A stretch of DNA of 32,836 nucleotides from Peptococcaceae bacterium. Its GTDB lineage: Bacteria; Bacillota; Desulfotomaculia; Desulfotomaculales; JACDOK01. The stretch spans positions 1-32,836 of the forward strand of contig JACDOK010000022.1 in assembly GCA_017656185.1 (NCBI GenBank), in the 5' to 3' direction. The position numbers were made by a program, and so were the translations under genes. Below, piece after piece: positions 1-7,393 of this stretch. Numbering within the stretch: the first letter of the stretch is position 1; the number at the start of each line of letters is the position of its first letter. The notes under the pieces are model-generated. The model searched no databases and was not told where the DNA came from. It saw nothing but the letters and a program-made list of their open reading frames with translations.

Positions 1-223
1 ATACCGGGGGCTCAGGCGGATACCGTGAAGCCAATATTTCCCGGTGACAAGGTATCGGCCAAGAAACCGGTACTGGACGATCAACTGGTGCAGCAGTTCC
101 TCAATACCCATGCCGGACGCCAGACCGTATTATCCCGGGGAGACCGTCAGGTACAGGTGAATGCCAGGATACCGGGGGCTCAGGCGGATACCGTGAAGCC
201 AATATTTCCCGGTGACAAGGTAT
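1..223 (+). repeat. 168-bp tandem duplication inside fliK
   Basis: Bases 1-55 are identical to 169-223, so the period is 168 bp (56 codons, in frame). The left copy starts at the window edge, so more copies may lie upstream. Identity at synonymous sites indicates a recent duplication or gene conversion. Confidence 0.9.
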
Positions 224-930
224 TGGCACCCAAGGACGGCCCTCCGTTAAGCGAGATGGGGAAAGATCACGGGACGCCCGGTGTAAATGGAAGTGTAAAT
301 AACTCGACACGCGTGACATCTTGGTATGCGGAGAGCAATTTCGGCCGGGGACAAAACCAGGTGAATGTTCAGACCAATGCTGCTCCCGCCGGGACGGACA
401 AGCAGGTAGAGTTGCCGGCAGCAGACGGCCGGGGGAGTATTGCAGGGCCGCCAAACACTGCGGCTTCCCAGGCGCAGGCCGTAGGGTCTTCTTCGGATGC
501 TCTACCCCTGCCTCCGGGCGAACAGGTGGTGCACGAGGTGCTGCGGCAGCTGCATATCGTCCGTGACAGGCCCGGCCAGGTAGTCCAGGCCCGCCTGACG
601 CTGGATCCGCCCCACCTGGGGCAGATCACCGTTAAGCTGTCCCTGAACGGGGGCGAGCTTACGGCCCACTTTCTCACGGGAGATCCGGGGGTGAGGGATG
701 CCATTCAGGCCGCCCTGCCGCAGCTGCGGGAGTTTCTGGCGCAGCAGCAGCTGCAGTTGGGCCAGGCCAGCGTAAACCTTGCTCACGGTGATGGCCATGA
801 GGCTCCTTCGCGCGACCAGGCGGGGGGACAGCGATTTTACCACCCGCAAGCCGATGTGGCTCCGGGGGGAGACAATGTGTTCCACGCCCGGGAGGGCCCG
901 GCTATAGGGCTGGTTAATTATCTGGCGTAG
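1..930 (+). CDS. fliK: Flagellar hook-length control protein FliK, C-terminal part (5' end outside window)
   Basis: The frame is already open at base 1, so the N-terminus lies outside the window. FliK is an exported molecular ruler that stops hook growth and switches export specificity through FlhB. The conserved C-terminal Flg_hook domain lies at about 495-790 and includes LTLDPPHLGQITVKLSLNGG and a Gln-rich helix (EFLAQQQLQLGQ), typical of the FlhB-contacting part. The part before it is Pro/Gly/Gln-rich and poorly ordered, as in the ruler region. The first 55 bases recur exactly at 169-223, giving a 56-residue tandem repeat unit (IPGAQADTVKPIFPGDKV in both copies). flgD follows directly, as in clostridial flagellar operons. 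Function is clear from the domain and context; full length is unknown. Confidence 0.9.
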   Translation: MPGAQADTVKPIFPGDKVSAKKPVLDDQLVQQFLNTHAGRQTVLSRGDRQVQVNARIPGAQADTVKPIFPGDKVLAPKDGPPLSEMGKDHGTPGVNGSVNNSTRVTSWYAESNFGRGQNQVNVQTNAAPAGTDKQVELPAADGRGSIAGPPNTAASQAQAVGSSSDALPLPPGEQVVHEVLRQLHIVRDRPGQVVQARLTLDPPHLGQITVKLSLNGGELTAHFLTGDPGVRDAIQAALPQLREFLAQQQLQLGQASVNLAHGDGHEAPSRDQAGGQRFYHPQADVAPGGDNVFHAREGPAIGLVNYLA

Positions 931-944
931 TGGGAGGTGAGTTC

Positions 945-1424
945 TTGGACATTCAACCACTGTCTACCGCCGGTAACTTGACCGGCAAAACCGGGAGCGT
1001 AGGCAGCATCCTGGACAAGGATGCCTTTATGAAGCTTATCCTGGCCCAGTTGAGCAATCCCAATCCTTTTAAGCCACAGGATATAGAACAGATGATGAAC
1101 CAGTTCATACAGTTGGGCCTGCTGGAGCGCATGCTTTCCATCGAAGACCAGATCAAGAACCTCAACCGTACCCAGGCGCTGGCCCAGGCTTCCGCTCTCA
1201 TAGGACACGAGGTAACCGTGGCAGACGGGGAAGCTACCGTTACGGGGATTGTTGACCGGGCCACCATCAGTGGAGACCGGGCCTCCATTATTATTGACGG
1301 GAAGGCCTACGCTTTGAGTAACGTCATTCAAGTTGGCAAAGAAAAGGTCGACCAAACGGAGCAGCTGGATCAAGTCATTGCACTGCTGCAGCAAATTAAG
1401 GAACAGGGTGAAAACAGCGGCTAG
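945..1424 (+). CDS. flgD: Flagellar hook capping/assembly protein FlgD
   Basis: FlgD is the scaffold at the tip of the growing hook that lets FlgE subunits polymerise. The 159-residue protein has the conserved N-terminal signature (KDAFMKLILAQLSNPNPFKP, then a Gln/Met-rich helix MMNQFIQLGLLERM) and the core stretch ASALIGHEVTV. TTG at 945 is preferred because GGGAGGTGAG at 931-940 sits about 5 bases before it. The GTG at 930 overlaps the fliK stop and would put the ribosome site inside the gene. The length is short compared with enteric FlgD (~230), as is usual for Firmicutes. It is followed by a 67-base gap with a weak stem (GGAAGACA/TGTCTTCC, 1424-1460). Confidence 0.92.
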   Translation: MDIQPLSTAGNLTGKTGSVGSILDKDAFMKLILAQLSNPNPFKPQDIEQMMNQFIQLGLLERMLSIEDQIKNLNRTQALAQASALIGHEVTVADGEATVTGIVDRATISGDRASIIIDGKAYALSNVIQVGKEKVDQTEQLDQVIALLQQIKEQGENSG

Positions 1425-1491
1425 GAAGACAGCAGCAACAGTGCAAGCTCTTTGTCTTCCGGTTCCTGAAGTTGAGGAGTAGGTGAGGAGA

Positions 1492-1890
1492 ATGGCGATT
1501 GACAGAGTGCCGGGAGCGTCAATAACACCGGTACAAAAGGTTTCCCAGTCGCAACCGGCGCGGGGTCCGTGGGCACCGCAAAGGCCCGGCGTCCAGCCGT
1601 CCTTTAAAGACGTTTTGGCCGGGGTCCAAAAGCGGTCACTTAAAATTTCGGCGCACGCGCAGCAAAGGCTGCAGGAAAGGCGGATCAATTTAACGCCGGA
1701 TGACATGGCAAAAATTGAGCAGGCGGTAGCCCGTGCCGAAAGCAAGGGCGCGCGGGACTCGCTGCTCATTTACGGTGACTTGGCCCTGGTAACCAGTATC
1801 AAGAACCGCACCGTGGTGACGGCTGTGAACGGGCCGGCGATGAAAGAACACGTGTTTACCAATATCGATAGTACTATCATCATAAAGTAG
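1492..1890 (+). CDS. Conserved flagellar operon protein (TIGR02530 type)
   Basis: A 132-residue soluble protein of a family found almost only between flgD and flgE in Firmicute flagellar operons; its exact role is not established. The conserved C-terminal half reads FKDVLAG, then ISAHAQQRLQERRINLTPDDM, then a stretch ending LIYGDLALVTSIKNRTVVTAV. ATG at 1492 is chosen because AGGTG at 1481-1485 lies 6 bases upstream; a GTG at 1483 overlaps that site. The position directly before flgE suggests a helper in hook assembly, but that is inference from context. Confidence 0.85.
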   Translation: MAIDRVPGASITPVQKVSQSQPARGPWAPQRPGVQPSFKDVLAGVQKRSLKISAHAQQRLQERRINLTPDDMAKIEQAVARAESKGARDSLLIYGDLALVTSIKNRTVVTAVNGPAMKEHVFTNIDSTIIIK

Positions 1891-1940
1891 GCAGCCGGTC
1901 CTTCGGGAGGCTGCGGGCTGCGGAATGACCGAAGCAGCCC
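1891..1940 (+). promoter_or_regulatory. Paired alternative stem-loops before flgE
   Basis: Four complementary arms lie in the 78-base gap before flgE: GCAGCC 1891-1896, GGCTGC 1909-1914, GGGCTGC 1915-1921 and GCAGCCC 1934-1940. They can fold as two small hairpins or as one nested long hairpin. No U-run follows, so this is not a simple terminator. It may affect mRNA stability or translation of the hook gene. Confidence 0.4.
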
Positions 1941-1968
1941 TAGTTCTTAAGAAAGGGAGGACAAGGAT

Positions 1969-2862
1969 ATGATTCGATCGCTTTATACCGGTATTTCCGG
2001 TTTGCGCAACCACCAAATCCGCATGGACGTGGTGTCGAACAACATCGCCAATGTAAATACCACCGGTTTCAAGGCCGGGCGGGTGAACTTCCAGGACGTC
2101 CTGGCCCAGACCGTCGGTACTACCGGTATCAACCCGGCTCAGGTGGGTTTGGGTATTACCCTGGGCGGTATTGACACGCTGCACACCCAGGGTGGTTTGC
2201 AGAATACGGGCCGGTCGCTGGACCTGGCCATTGAGGGTAACGGGTTTTTTGTACTAAATACCAAGAATGATGCGAGTGGTAAGTACACCTACACGCGTGA
2301 TGGTACTTTTTATGTCAGCGGAGATGGCTACTTGGTTACTGCCCAGGGCCAGTATGTGATGGGCAGCGATGGTACTAACAATGTGGCGATCAACCTTACG
2401 CAGCTGGATACGGATGGCGACGGCACATACACTGCTGCCGACCAAAAGGACTGGGACGGCGTTGCCGGTGTGGAAGACTTACCTGTACAGCAGATCGACT
2501 CCATCCAGATTGATGAAAACGGCTATGTCTATATCAATGGTTATAATGTGGCTACCGGAACCGGCAAAATACAGATATCCATAGCTAACTTCGCCAATCC
2601 TATGAGCCTTACCAAAGCTGGTAGCAACCAGTTCGAACATACCCCAGGGTTAACTAAACCTGACACCGAGACCGACGCTTTTGGTGCACCGGGAACTCCG
2701 GGACGGGGTATTATCCGCTCGGGCTACCTGGAGATGTCCAACGTAGATTTGGCGCAGGAGTTCACCAACATGATTACCACCCAGCGCGGCTACCAGGCCA
2801 GCGCCCGGGTCATTACCGTTTCGGACAGTTTGCTGGAAGAGCTGGTCCAGCTCAAACGTTAA
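1969..2862 (+). CDS. flgE: Flagellar hook protein FlgE
   Basis: FlgE polymerises into the hook joining rod and filament. At 297 residues it is near the size of Bacillus FlgE (264) and much shorter than the enteric form (402). The N-terminal rod/hook motif is MIRSLYTGISGLRNHQIRMD followed by VVSNNIANVNTTGFKAGRVNF. The C-terminus has the matching coiled-coil motif SNVDLAQEFTNMITTQRGYQASARVITVSD. The middle domain contains DTDGDGTYTAADQKDWDG, an acidic loop that resembles a Ca-binding loop. The start is ATG at 1969 with GGGAGGA about 8 bases upstream. It could be called FlgG-like, but context after flgD identifies it as the hook protein. Confidence 0.93.
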   Translation: MIRSLYTGISGLRNHQIRMDVVSNNIANVNTTGFKAGRVNFQDVLAQTVGTTGINPAQVGLGITLGGIDTLHTQGGLQNTGRSLDLAIEGNGFFVLNTKNDASGKYTYTRDGTFYVSGDGYLVTAQGQYVMGSDGTNNVAINLTQLDTDGDGTYTAADQKDWDGVAGVEDLPVQQIDSIQIDENGYVYINGYNVATGTGKIQISIANFANPMSLTKAGSNQFEHTPGLTKPDTETDAFGAPGTPGRGIIRSGYLEMSNVDLAQEFTNMITTQRGYQASARVITVSDSLLEELVQLKR

Positions 2863-2911
2863 TTGGCTGGTTAACAAAATAAAGTAAGAAGTAAAGGAGC
2901 AGGGGGACATA

Positions 2912-3373
2912 ATGCCGGAAGAACAGAATGCGGGATCACAGCAGCAACCCAAGAAAAAACCCTGGTTGATCATTGTGCTGGCAGCAGTCGCGCTTTGCGG
3001 CGCGGCTGCCGCCGGGTACTTCTTCTTCCTGACCCCAGGCGGGGAGTCCGGGGAACCCGAGTCCTTACCGCTGCACAGCTTCAGCTTGGGCAACACGGTG
3101 GTCAATCTGGGTAAACCTTACAGCAGTAGTTACCTGCGCGTGGGTATATCCCTTGCTTACCGGGACGAAAGCACAGTCGAGTTGCTTAACGAGAAAAAAG
3201 ATCAAATCAAAGATCTCATCATTGATATTCTGCGAAGTAAGGACATAGATGACGTGGCTACTGTTGAAAAAACGGAAGCCTTGCGCCGGGAGCTAATGCA
3301 GGCCGTAAACAAGGTACTGGAAGGTAGAGGCGAAATACAAGACGTTTATTTCACCGAATTTATCGTCCAATAG
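2912..3373 (+). CDS. fliL: Flagellar basal body-associated protein FliL
   Basis: FliL is a single-pass inner-membrane protein around the stator-rotor interface that affects torque and stator stability. The 153-residue protein has a Lys-rich cytoplasmic start, one membrane segment at about residues 18-38, and a periplasm-side domain with FSLGNTVVNLGKPYSSSYLRVGISLAYR and the typical C-terminal region ending DVYFTEFIVQ. The ATG at 2912 has AAAGGAGCAGGGGG upstream. No flbD or motAB gene lies between flgE and fliL, although many clostridial operons have them there. Confidence 0.93.
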   Translation: MPEEQNAGSQQQPKKKPWLIIVLAAVALCGAAAAGYFFFLTPGGESGEPESLPLHSFSLGNTVVNLGKPYSSSYLRVGISLAYRDESTVELLNEKKDQIKDLIIDILRSKDIDDVATVEKTEALRRELMQAVNKVLEGRGEIQDVYFTEFIVQ

Positions 3374-3384
3374 GGGGTGGCGGT

Positions 3385-3765
3385 TTGCTTACCCAGGAGC
3401 AAATCAACGAACTAATCGGCTCGTTTGAAAAACAACCGCAGGCGTTGGTGCGCAAAGTACGTTTTCCGGAGCTCACACCCGGCCAAGGTTCAAGAATAAA
3501 GACCGGTATCAATTACCTGGGCAACGTGAAAGTCACCTTGATGGCCGTACTTGGTGAAACCTCCTTGAGGATACGGGATATTCTGGCCCTGGAGGAAGGT
3601 TCGGTGGTCCCGCTGGATTGTTCCTCCGGGGATGCCGTACAATTGTGGGTCAACAATCAGAAGTTTGCCAAAGGGGAAGTCCTGGTCATCAACGATAACT
3701 TCGTGATACGGCTGCACTCGGTGGACGCTCCTCGCAAAATGAATCCGGAAGCGGGGGGCAGCTGA
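3385..3765 (+). CDS. fliN: Short FliN-like C-ring protein with a FliM-type N-terminal peptide
   Basis: A 126-residue protein with one SpoA (surface presentation of antigens) domain: VKVTLMAVLGETSLRIRDILALEEGSVVPL, then VNNQKFAKGEVLVINDNFVIRL. This domain forms the lower C-ring. The N-terminus MLTQEQINELIGSF resembles the CheY-P-binding peptide of FliM/FliY (LSQDEIDNLL in FliM of this same operon). The start is TTG at 3385 with GGGGGTGG upstream. A second SpoA protein (FliY) and FliM are encoded 14 kb downstream, so the operon has three C-ring-type proteins. Its stop overlaps the fliO ATG (TGATG). Confidence 0.85.
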   Translation: MLTQEQINELIGSFEKQPQALVRKVRFPELTPGQGSRIKTGINYLGNVKVTLMAVLGETSLRIRDILALEEGSVVPLDCSSGDAVQLWVNNQKFAKGEVLVINDNFVIRLHSVDAPRKMNPEAGGS

Positions 3766-4139
3766 TGGACGGCGAATTCTGGGGCGCACTTTTGAGATTA
3801 TGCATTGCCCTACCTATAACCTTGGGACTGGCCTATGCGGTACTCCGCTTTGGACTGGCACGTCGCTACGGGATCACAGGTGGGCTTTCCCGAAGAATGC
3901 AACTGGTAGAACAGATCCCCCTGGGACCCAAAGCGGGGCTCAGCTTGGTGCGGGTCGGGAAAAAGTACTATCTGCTGGCGCATAACGAAGAAACGGTCAC
4001 CGTGGTGAGAGAGTACGACTCCCTACCCGAGACAATTCCTCAAACGCTGCCGCAACCGCAGTTGGGTAACCTCAAAGATTTGGTGGGTTACTGGAAAAGA
4101 CGCGGCAGAAGAGGTGAGCACCACGGCCATGAGATTTAA
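3765..4139 (+). CDS. fliO: Flagellar biosynthetic protein FliO
   Basis: FliO is a small membrane protein that helps assemble the FliP ring of the type III export gate. The 124 residues hold one N-terminal membrane helix (LLRLCIALPITLGLAYAVL) and a small cytoplasmic domain, MQLVEQIPLGPKAGLSLVRVGKKYYLLA, the hallmark FliO beta pattern. The ATG at 3765 overlaps the fliN-like stop, and its end overlaps fliP by 11 bases. Confidence 0.9.
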   Translation: MDGEFWGALLRLCIALPITLGLAYAVLRFGLARRYGITGGLSRRMQLVEQIPLGPKAGLSLVRVGKKYYLLAHNEETVTVVREYDSLPETIPQTLPQPQLGNLKDLVGYWKRRGRRGEHHGHEI

Positions 4140-4878
4140 CTGGGTGGCACTGTGCTGTTTGGGGATCTTTTTTGCTTTGGTGCCGGCTGCCTATGCCCAA
4201 CCACTGCCCATTCCCGGTATCGATATTAATATCGGCGAGGCCGGTTCGCCGGGCGAGGTTGTCAACTCCGTCAAACTGCTGATCCTGCTGACCGTTATCG
4301 CGCTGCTGCCGGCCTTTATCATAATGGTTACTTCCTTTACCAGGATTGTCGTGGTGCTGTCGCTCCTGCGCACGGCGCTGGGAACCCATAACGCGCCGCC
4401 CAACCAGGTCCTGATCGGGCTGGCCCTCTTCCTGACGATTTTTATTATGGCCCCGGTTTACGAGCAGATCAATGACCAGGCCATACAGCCTTTTTTGAGG
4501 AACGAGATCGACCAGGAGCAGGCCCAGGAAGCAGCGGCCGCGCCTTTGCGGGAGTTTATGCTGAAACAGACCCGGGAAAAGGACCTGAATTTGTTTATCC
4601 GGCTGGCCGAAATTGAAAACCCGCAGCGGGACAGCCTGCCTTTGACCGTCGTAACGCCCGCCTTTATGATTTCAGAGCTCAAGACGGCTTTCCAGATGGG
4701 GTTTATGCTGTACCTGCCCTTTGTGATTATTGACATGGTGGTGGCCAGTATCCTGATGTCTCTGGGCATGTTTATGCTGCCGCCGGTGATGATCTCGCTG
4801 CCCTTTAAAATACTGCTGTTTATCCTGGTAGACGGCTGGTACCTGGTGGTGAAGTCGCTGGTGGAGAGTTTTGCATGA
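4129..4878 (+). CDS. fliP: Flagellar export gate protein FliP
   Basis: FliP forms the core pentamer of the flagellar type III export channel. The 249-residue protein has a cleavable signal peptide (MRFNWVALCCLGIFFALVPAAYAQP) and the signature TSFTRIVVVLSLLRTALGTH followed by PPNQVLIGLALFLT. The C-terminal helices are PAFMISELKTAFQMGF and LGMFMLPPVMISLPFK. The ATG at 4129 is preferred over GTG 4114 because GAGGTGA (4111-4117) lies upstream of the ATG but would overlap the GTG. Unusually, fliQ does not follow at once: 295 bp of tandem repeats intervene. Confidence 0.96.
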   Translation: MRFNWVALCCLGIFFALVPAAYAQPLPIPGIDINIGEAGSPGEVVNSVKLLILLTVIALLPAFIIMVTSFTRIVVVLSLLRTALGTHNAPPNQVLIGLALFLTIFIMAPVYEQINDQAIQPFLRNEIDQEQAQEAAAAPLREFMLKQTREKDLNLFIRLAEIENPQRDSLPLTVVTPAFMISELKTAFQMGFMLYLPFVIIDMVVASILMSLGMFMLPPVMISLPFKILLFILVDGWYLVVKSLVESFA

Positions 4879-4880
4879 AC

Positions 4881-5030
4881 AGTGGGGACACGGTAGAGAT
4901 ACGGTAGAGATACGGTAGAGATACAGTGGAGATACAGTAGAGACACGGTAGAGATACGGTAGAGGTACAGTGGAGATACGATAGAGATACAGTGGAGACA
5001 CGGTGGAGATACAGTAGAGACACGGTGGAG
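4881..5030 (+). repeat. 11-bp minisatellite array between fliP and fliQ
   Basis: There are 13.6 head-to-tail units of 11 bp, consensus RGTRGAGAYAC (for example GGTAGAGATAC). Units differ almost only by transitions at positions 1, 4 and 9. The same family occurs in the opposite orientation at 21158-21201 and 29325-29584. All three frames stay open on the complementary strand, which creates spurious ORFs rich in TVSPLYLYRIS; these are not genes. Confidence 0.95.
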
Positions 5031-5162
5031 AACCTCGAACGTTGAACGTTGAACGTTGAACATTGGACCTCGGACTTCGAACTTCGGACTTCTAACTTTG
5101 AACATTGAACCTTGAACGTTGAACATTGAACGTCGCACGTCGAACGTCGAACGTCGAACGAG
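5030..5162 (+). repeat. 7-bp tandem repeat array (GAACGTT family)
   Basis: About 19 heptamers of the form GAACNTY/GGACYTC (GAACGTT, GAACATT, GAACCTT, GAACGTC, GGACTTC) run directly from the 11-bp array up to 12 bases before fliQ. Positions 1-4 are the most constant. Other arrays of this family are at 28275-28332 and 32769-32803. They resemble the heptameric STRR repeats known from cyanobacteria in type, not in sequence. Confidence 0.93.
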
Positions 5163-5173
5163 GACGGTGAGCA

Positions 5174-5443
5174 ATGTCACCCACAACTGCGATTGAAGCT
5201 ACCCAACACGCCTTGATGATGGTACTGCTGCTGGCGGCGCCGGCCTTAATCATCGGCACCCTTGTGGGGCTCGTGATCAGCATCCTGCAGGCAATGACGC
5301 AGGTTCAGGACCAAATGCTGACTTTTGCCCCTAAGATCATTGCCATTCTGCTGGCTTTGCTGCTGCTGACCCCCTGGTATGTCAATACGCTGATCAGCAT
5401 CGGGTCCAAATATTTCAACCAAATGGCCGGGGCAGTCGGGTAA
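5174..5443 (+). CDS. fliQ: Flagellar export gate protein FliQ
   Basis: FliQ is a two-helix membrane protein that wraps the FliP/FliR core of the export gate. The 89 residues match the usual family length, with the conserved first helix region (LLLAAPALIIGTLVGLVISI) and QAMTQVQDQMLTFAPKIIAI. The start ATG 5174 has only a weak ribosome site (GGTGAG 5166-5171), supplied by the junction with the upstream repeats. This may lower its translation relative to fliP. Confidence 0.95.
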   Translation: MSPTTAIEATQHALMMVLLLAAPALIIGTLVGLVISILQAMTQVQDQMLTFAPKIIAILLALLLLTPWYVNTLISIGSKYFNQMAGAVG

Positions 5444-5458
5444 CGGGAGGTCGAAGCA

Positions 5459-6229
5459 TTGCCGGGATATGAATATCTGGCTGTCTTTTTACTGGTAATG
5501 GTGCGGCTCACGGCGTTTGCCGTCTCCTGTCCCTTCTTTACCCAACCATCGGTCCCTCCTATGGCAAAAATAGGTATCGGGTTTACCCTGGCGGCCATCA
5601 TTTCTCCGCTGGTATGGTCGGCGGCGCCGCACGTAGCCGGTAACATGTTCGGGTTTTTAATGCAGGTGATTGTAGAAGCCGCCGTGGGTTTGGGGATGGG
5701 TATTTTTACCAATTTCTTTTTTCAGGCCCTGCGTATTGCCGGGGAGGTAGGCGGCTTGCATATCGGTTTCGCAATGGCCAATATTGTTGATCCCCGGTCA
5801 GGGGCGCAGACCTCGGTGCTGGCCAATTTTTTATATGTCTTTGGTCTTGTTTTCTTCCTGGCCATAAACGGGCACCATGTCCTGGTTATGGCCCTTGATA
5901 AAAGCTTTGAAATAATACCGCTTGGAGGTGCGGTGTTTACCGGGGCGAGCGCTCAAATTATCACGAAGGATTTTGCCGGGGTGTTTGTGGCGGCTTTAAA
6001 GCTCGCGGCACCGATCCTGGCCGTGGTTTTTGTGATCGATGTGGCGCTGGGACTCCTGGTCCGCATGGTGCCCCAGATCAATGTCTTCATGCTTGGTTTT
6101 CCGATTAAAATTATGGCCGGTATTTTCGCGGTGGCTGTCACCCTTCCGCTTTTAGGCAGTCTTCTGACCCGCCTGTACGACACCATGGTCCGTGACCTGA
6201 TGATCTTGATGAAGGGGTTGGCCGGTTAA
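5459..6229 (+). CDS. fliR: Flagellar export gate protein FliR
   Basis: FliR completes the FliPQR export gate. The 256-residue protein has about six hydrophobic segments and family features such as MVRLTAFAVSCPFF near the N-terminus and IGFAMANIVDPRSGAQTSVLANFL in the middle. The start is TTG at 5459, 8 bases after GGGAGG; its last base overlaps the flhB start (TAATG). Confidence 0.95.
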   Translation: MPGYEYLAVFLLVMVRLTAFAVSCPFFTQPSVPPMAKIGIGFTLAAIISPLVWSAAPHVAGNMFGFLMQVIVEAAVGLGMGIFTNFFFQALRIAGEVGGLHIGFAMANIVDPRSGAQTSVLANFLYVFGLVFFLAINGHHVLVMALDKSFEIIPLGGAVFTGASAQIITKDFAGVFVAALKLAAPILAVVFVIDVALGLLVRMVPQINVFMLGFPIKIMAGIFAVAVTLPLLGSLLTRLYDTMVRDLMILMKGLAG

Positions 6230-7311
6230 TGCCGGGAAACGACCAGCAGCAAAAAACCGAACAACCTACACCGCGAAGGATCAGCGAGGCCCGCAAAAAG
6301 GGGCAGGTAGCGAAAAGTACGGAACTGCAGGGAGCGCTGCTCCTGCTGGTGGTGGCGTTGTTCTTCTACTGTACCCGGGAACATTTCATATGGACCCTGG
6401 AACGGTTTATGAGGATGTTTTTACGTAGCTTCACCAGTTATGTGCCCACGCCGGACAATATCCCCCACCTGGTGCTTACCGGAGGCTATTTCCTGGTGCA
6501 GGTTTTGGGGCCGGTTTTTGTGGTGGCGGTTATGGTAGCGCTGGTCACCGGCCTGGCCCAGGTGGGCTTCCTTTTTGCGCCCGAAGTTCTCAAGCCCCAG
6601 GCATCCCGGATCAATCCGGCCGAAGGTTTCAAGCGCATTTTCAGCACCAGAGGGCTGATGGAGCTTGCCAAGTCGCTTTTAAAGATCTCCGCGGTGGGGG
6701 CGCTCTTGTTCTTCCTTATTAAGACCAGGATCCAAGAACTGCTGGTGCTTGCCGAGGCCACGCCCGGGGCGGCCACCTGGTTGATGGCCAGGTTTCTGAT
6801 CATCGTTATCGGAGCGGCGGGCGCGGCCTACCTGGTCATTGCGCTGCTCGATTTTATCTACCAGCGGCACAGCTATCACAAGCAGATGATGATGAGTAAA
6901 ACGGAACTCAAGGAAGAACTGCGGCAGACCGAGGGTGACCCGCAAGTTAAGAGCTGGCTGCGCCGGCGGCAGCGCGAGGTGGCCCTGAACCGCATTAAAG
7001 ATGAAGTACCTAAAGCGACCGTAGTGGTTACCAACCCGGTTCACCTGGCCGTGGCATTGCGTTACGAGGAAGGCGACGAGGCACCCAAAGTAGTGGCCAA
7101 GGGGGCCGGCGACTTGGCCAAACAAATCAGGAAGTTGGCGCGGGAACACAATATCCCGCTGGTGGAAAACCCACCGGTTGCACGCATGCTTTTCCGCCTG
7201 GTCAACGTTGGGGATACTATTCCGACCAGTTTATACCAGGCGGTAGCCGAAATTCTGGCCATGGTTTACCGCCTGAGTGCAGAACGTAACAGGAAAAAAG
7301 CCGCAATGTGA
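6229..7311 (+). CDS. flhB: Flagellar export switch protein FlhB (NPVH cleavage site variant)
   Basis: FlhB is the export-gate subunit that cleaves itself and changes substrate class from rod/hook to filament, with FliK as trigger. The 360 residues start with the typical QQKTEQPTPRRISEARKKGQVAKS, have four membrane helices (about residues 35-210) and a cytoplasmic domain. The autocleavage site at residues 269-272 reads N-P-V-H rather than the usual N-P-T-H (bases 7033-7044). Asn and Pro, the residues essential for cleavage, are kept, so cleavage is probably retained; the effect of Val is uncertain. Confidence 0.96.
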   Translation: MPGNDQQQKTEQPTPRRISEARKKGQVAKSTELQGALLLLVVALFFYCTREHFIWTLERFMRMFLRSFTSYVPTPDNIPHLVLTGGYFLVQVLGPVFVVAVMVALVTGLAQVGFLFAPEVLKPQASRINPAEGFKRIFSTRGLMELAKSLLKISAVGALLFFLIKTRIQELLVLAEATPGAATWLMARFLIIVIGAAGAAYLVIALLDFIYQRHSYHKQMMMSKTELKEELRQTEGDPQVKSWLRRRQREVALNRIKDEVPKATVVVTNPVHLAVALRYEEGDEAPKVVAKGAGDLAKQIRKLAREHNIPLVENPPVARMLFRLVNVGDTIPTSLYQAVAEILAMVYRLSAERNRKKAAM

Positions 7312-7393
7312 CGAATATATGAGAAAGATGGCGCGTTTCGCCGCTCGTTTGTGGGTGTTAATGTTCGGGTAAGGGATAGAAAGGGGGAATAGG

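Noticed and set aside
918-1769. Minus-strand ORF of 283 codons opposite flgD
   Set aside because: Antisense shadow; overlaps well supported flagellar genes.
4458-5186. Long minus-strand ORFs over the fliP-fliQ gap (TVSPLYLYRIS repeats)
   Set aside because: They are translations of the 11-bp and 7-bp arrays, open in several frames at once, and run antisense into fliP.
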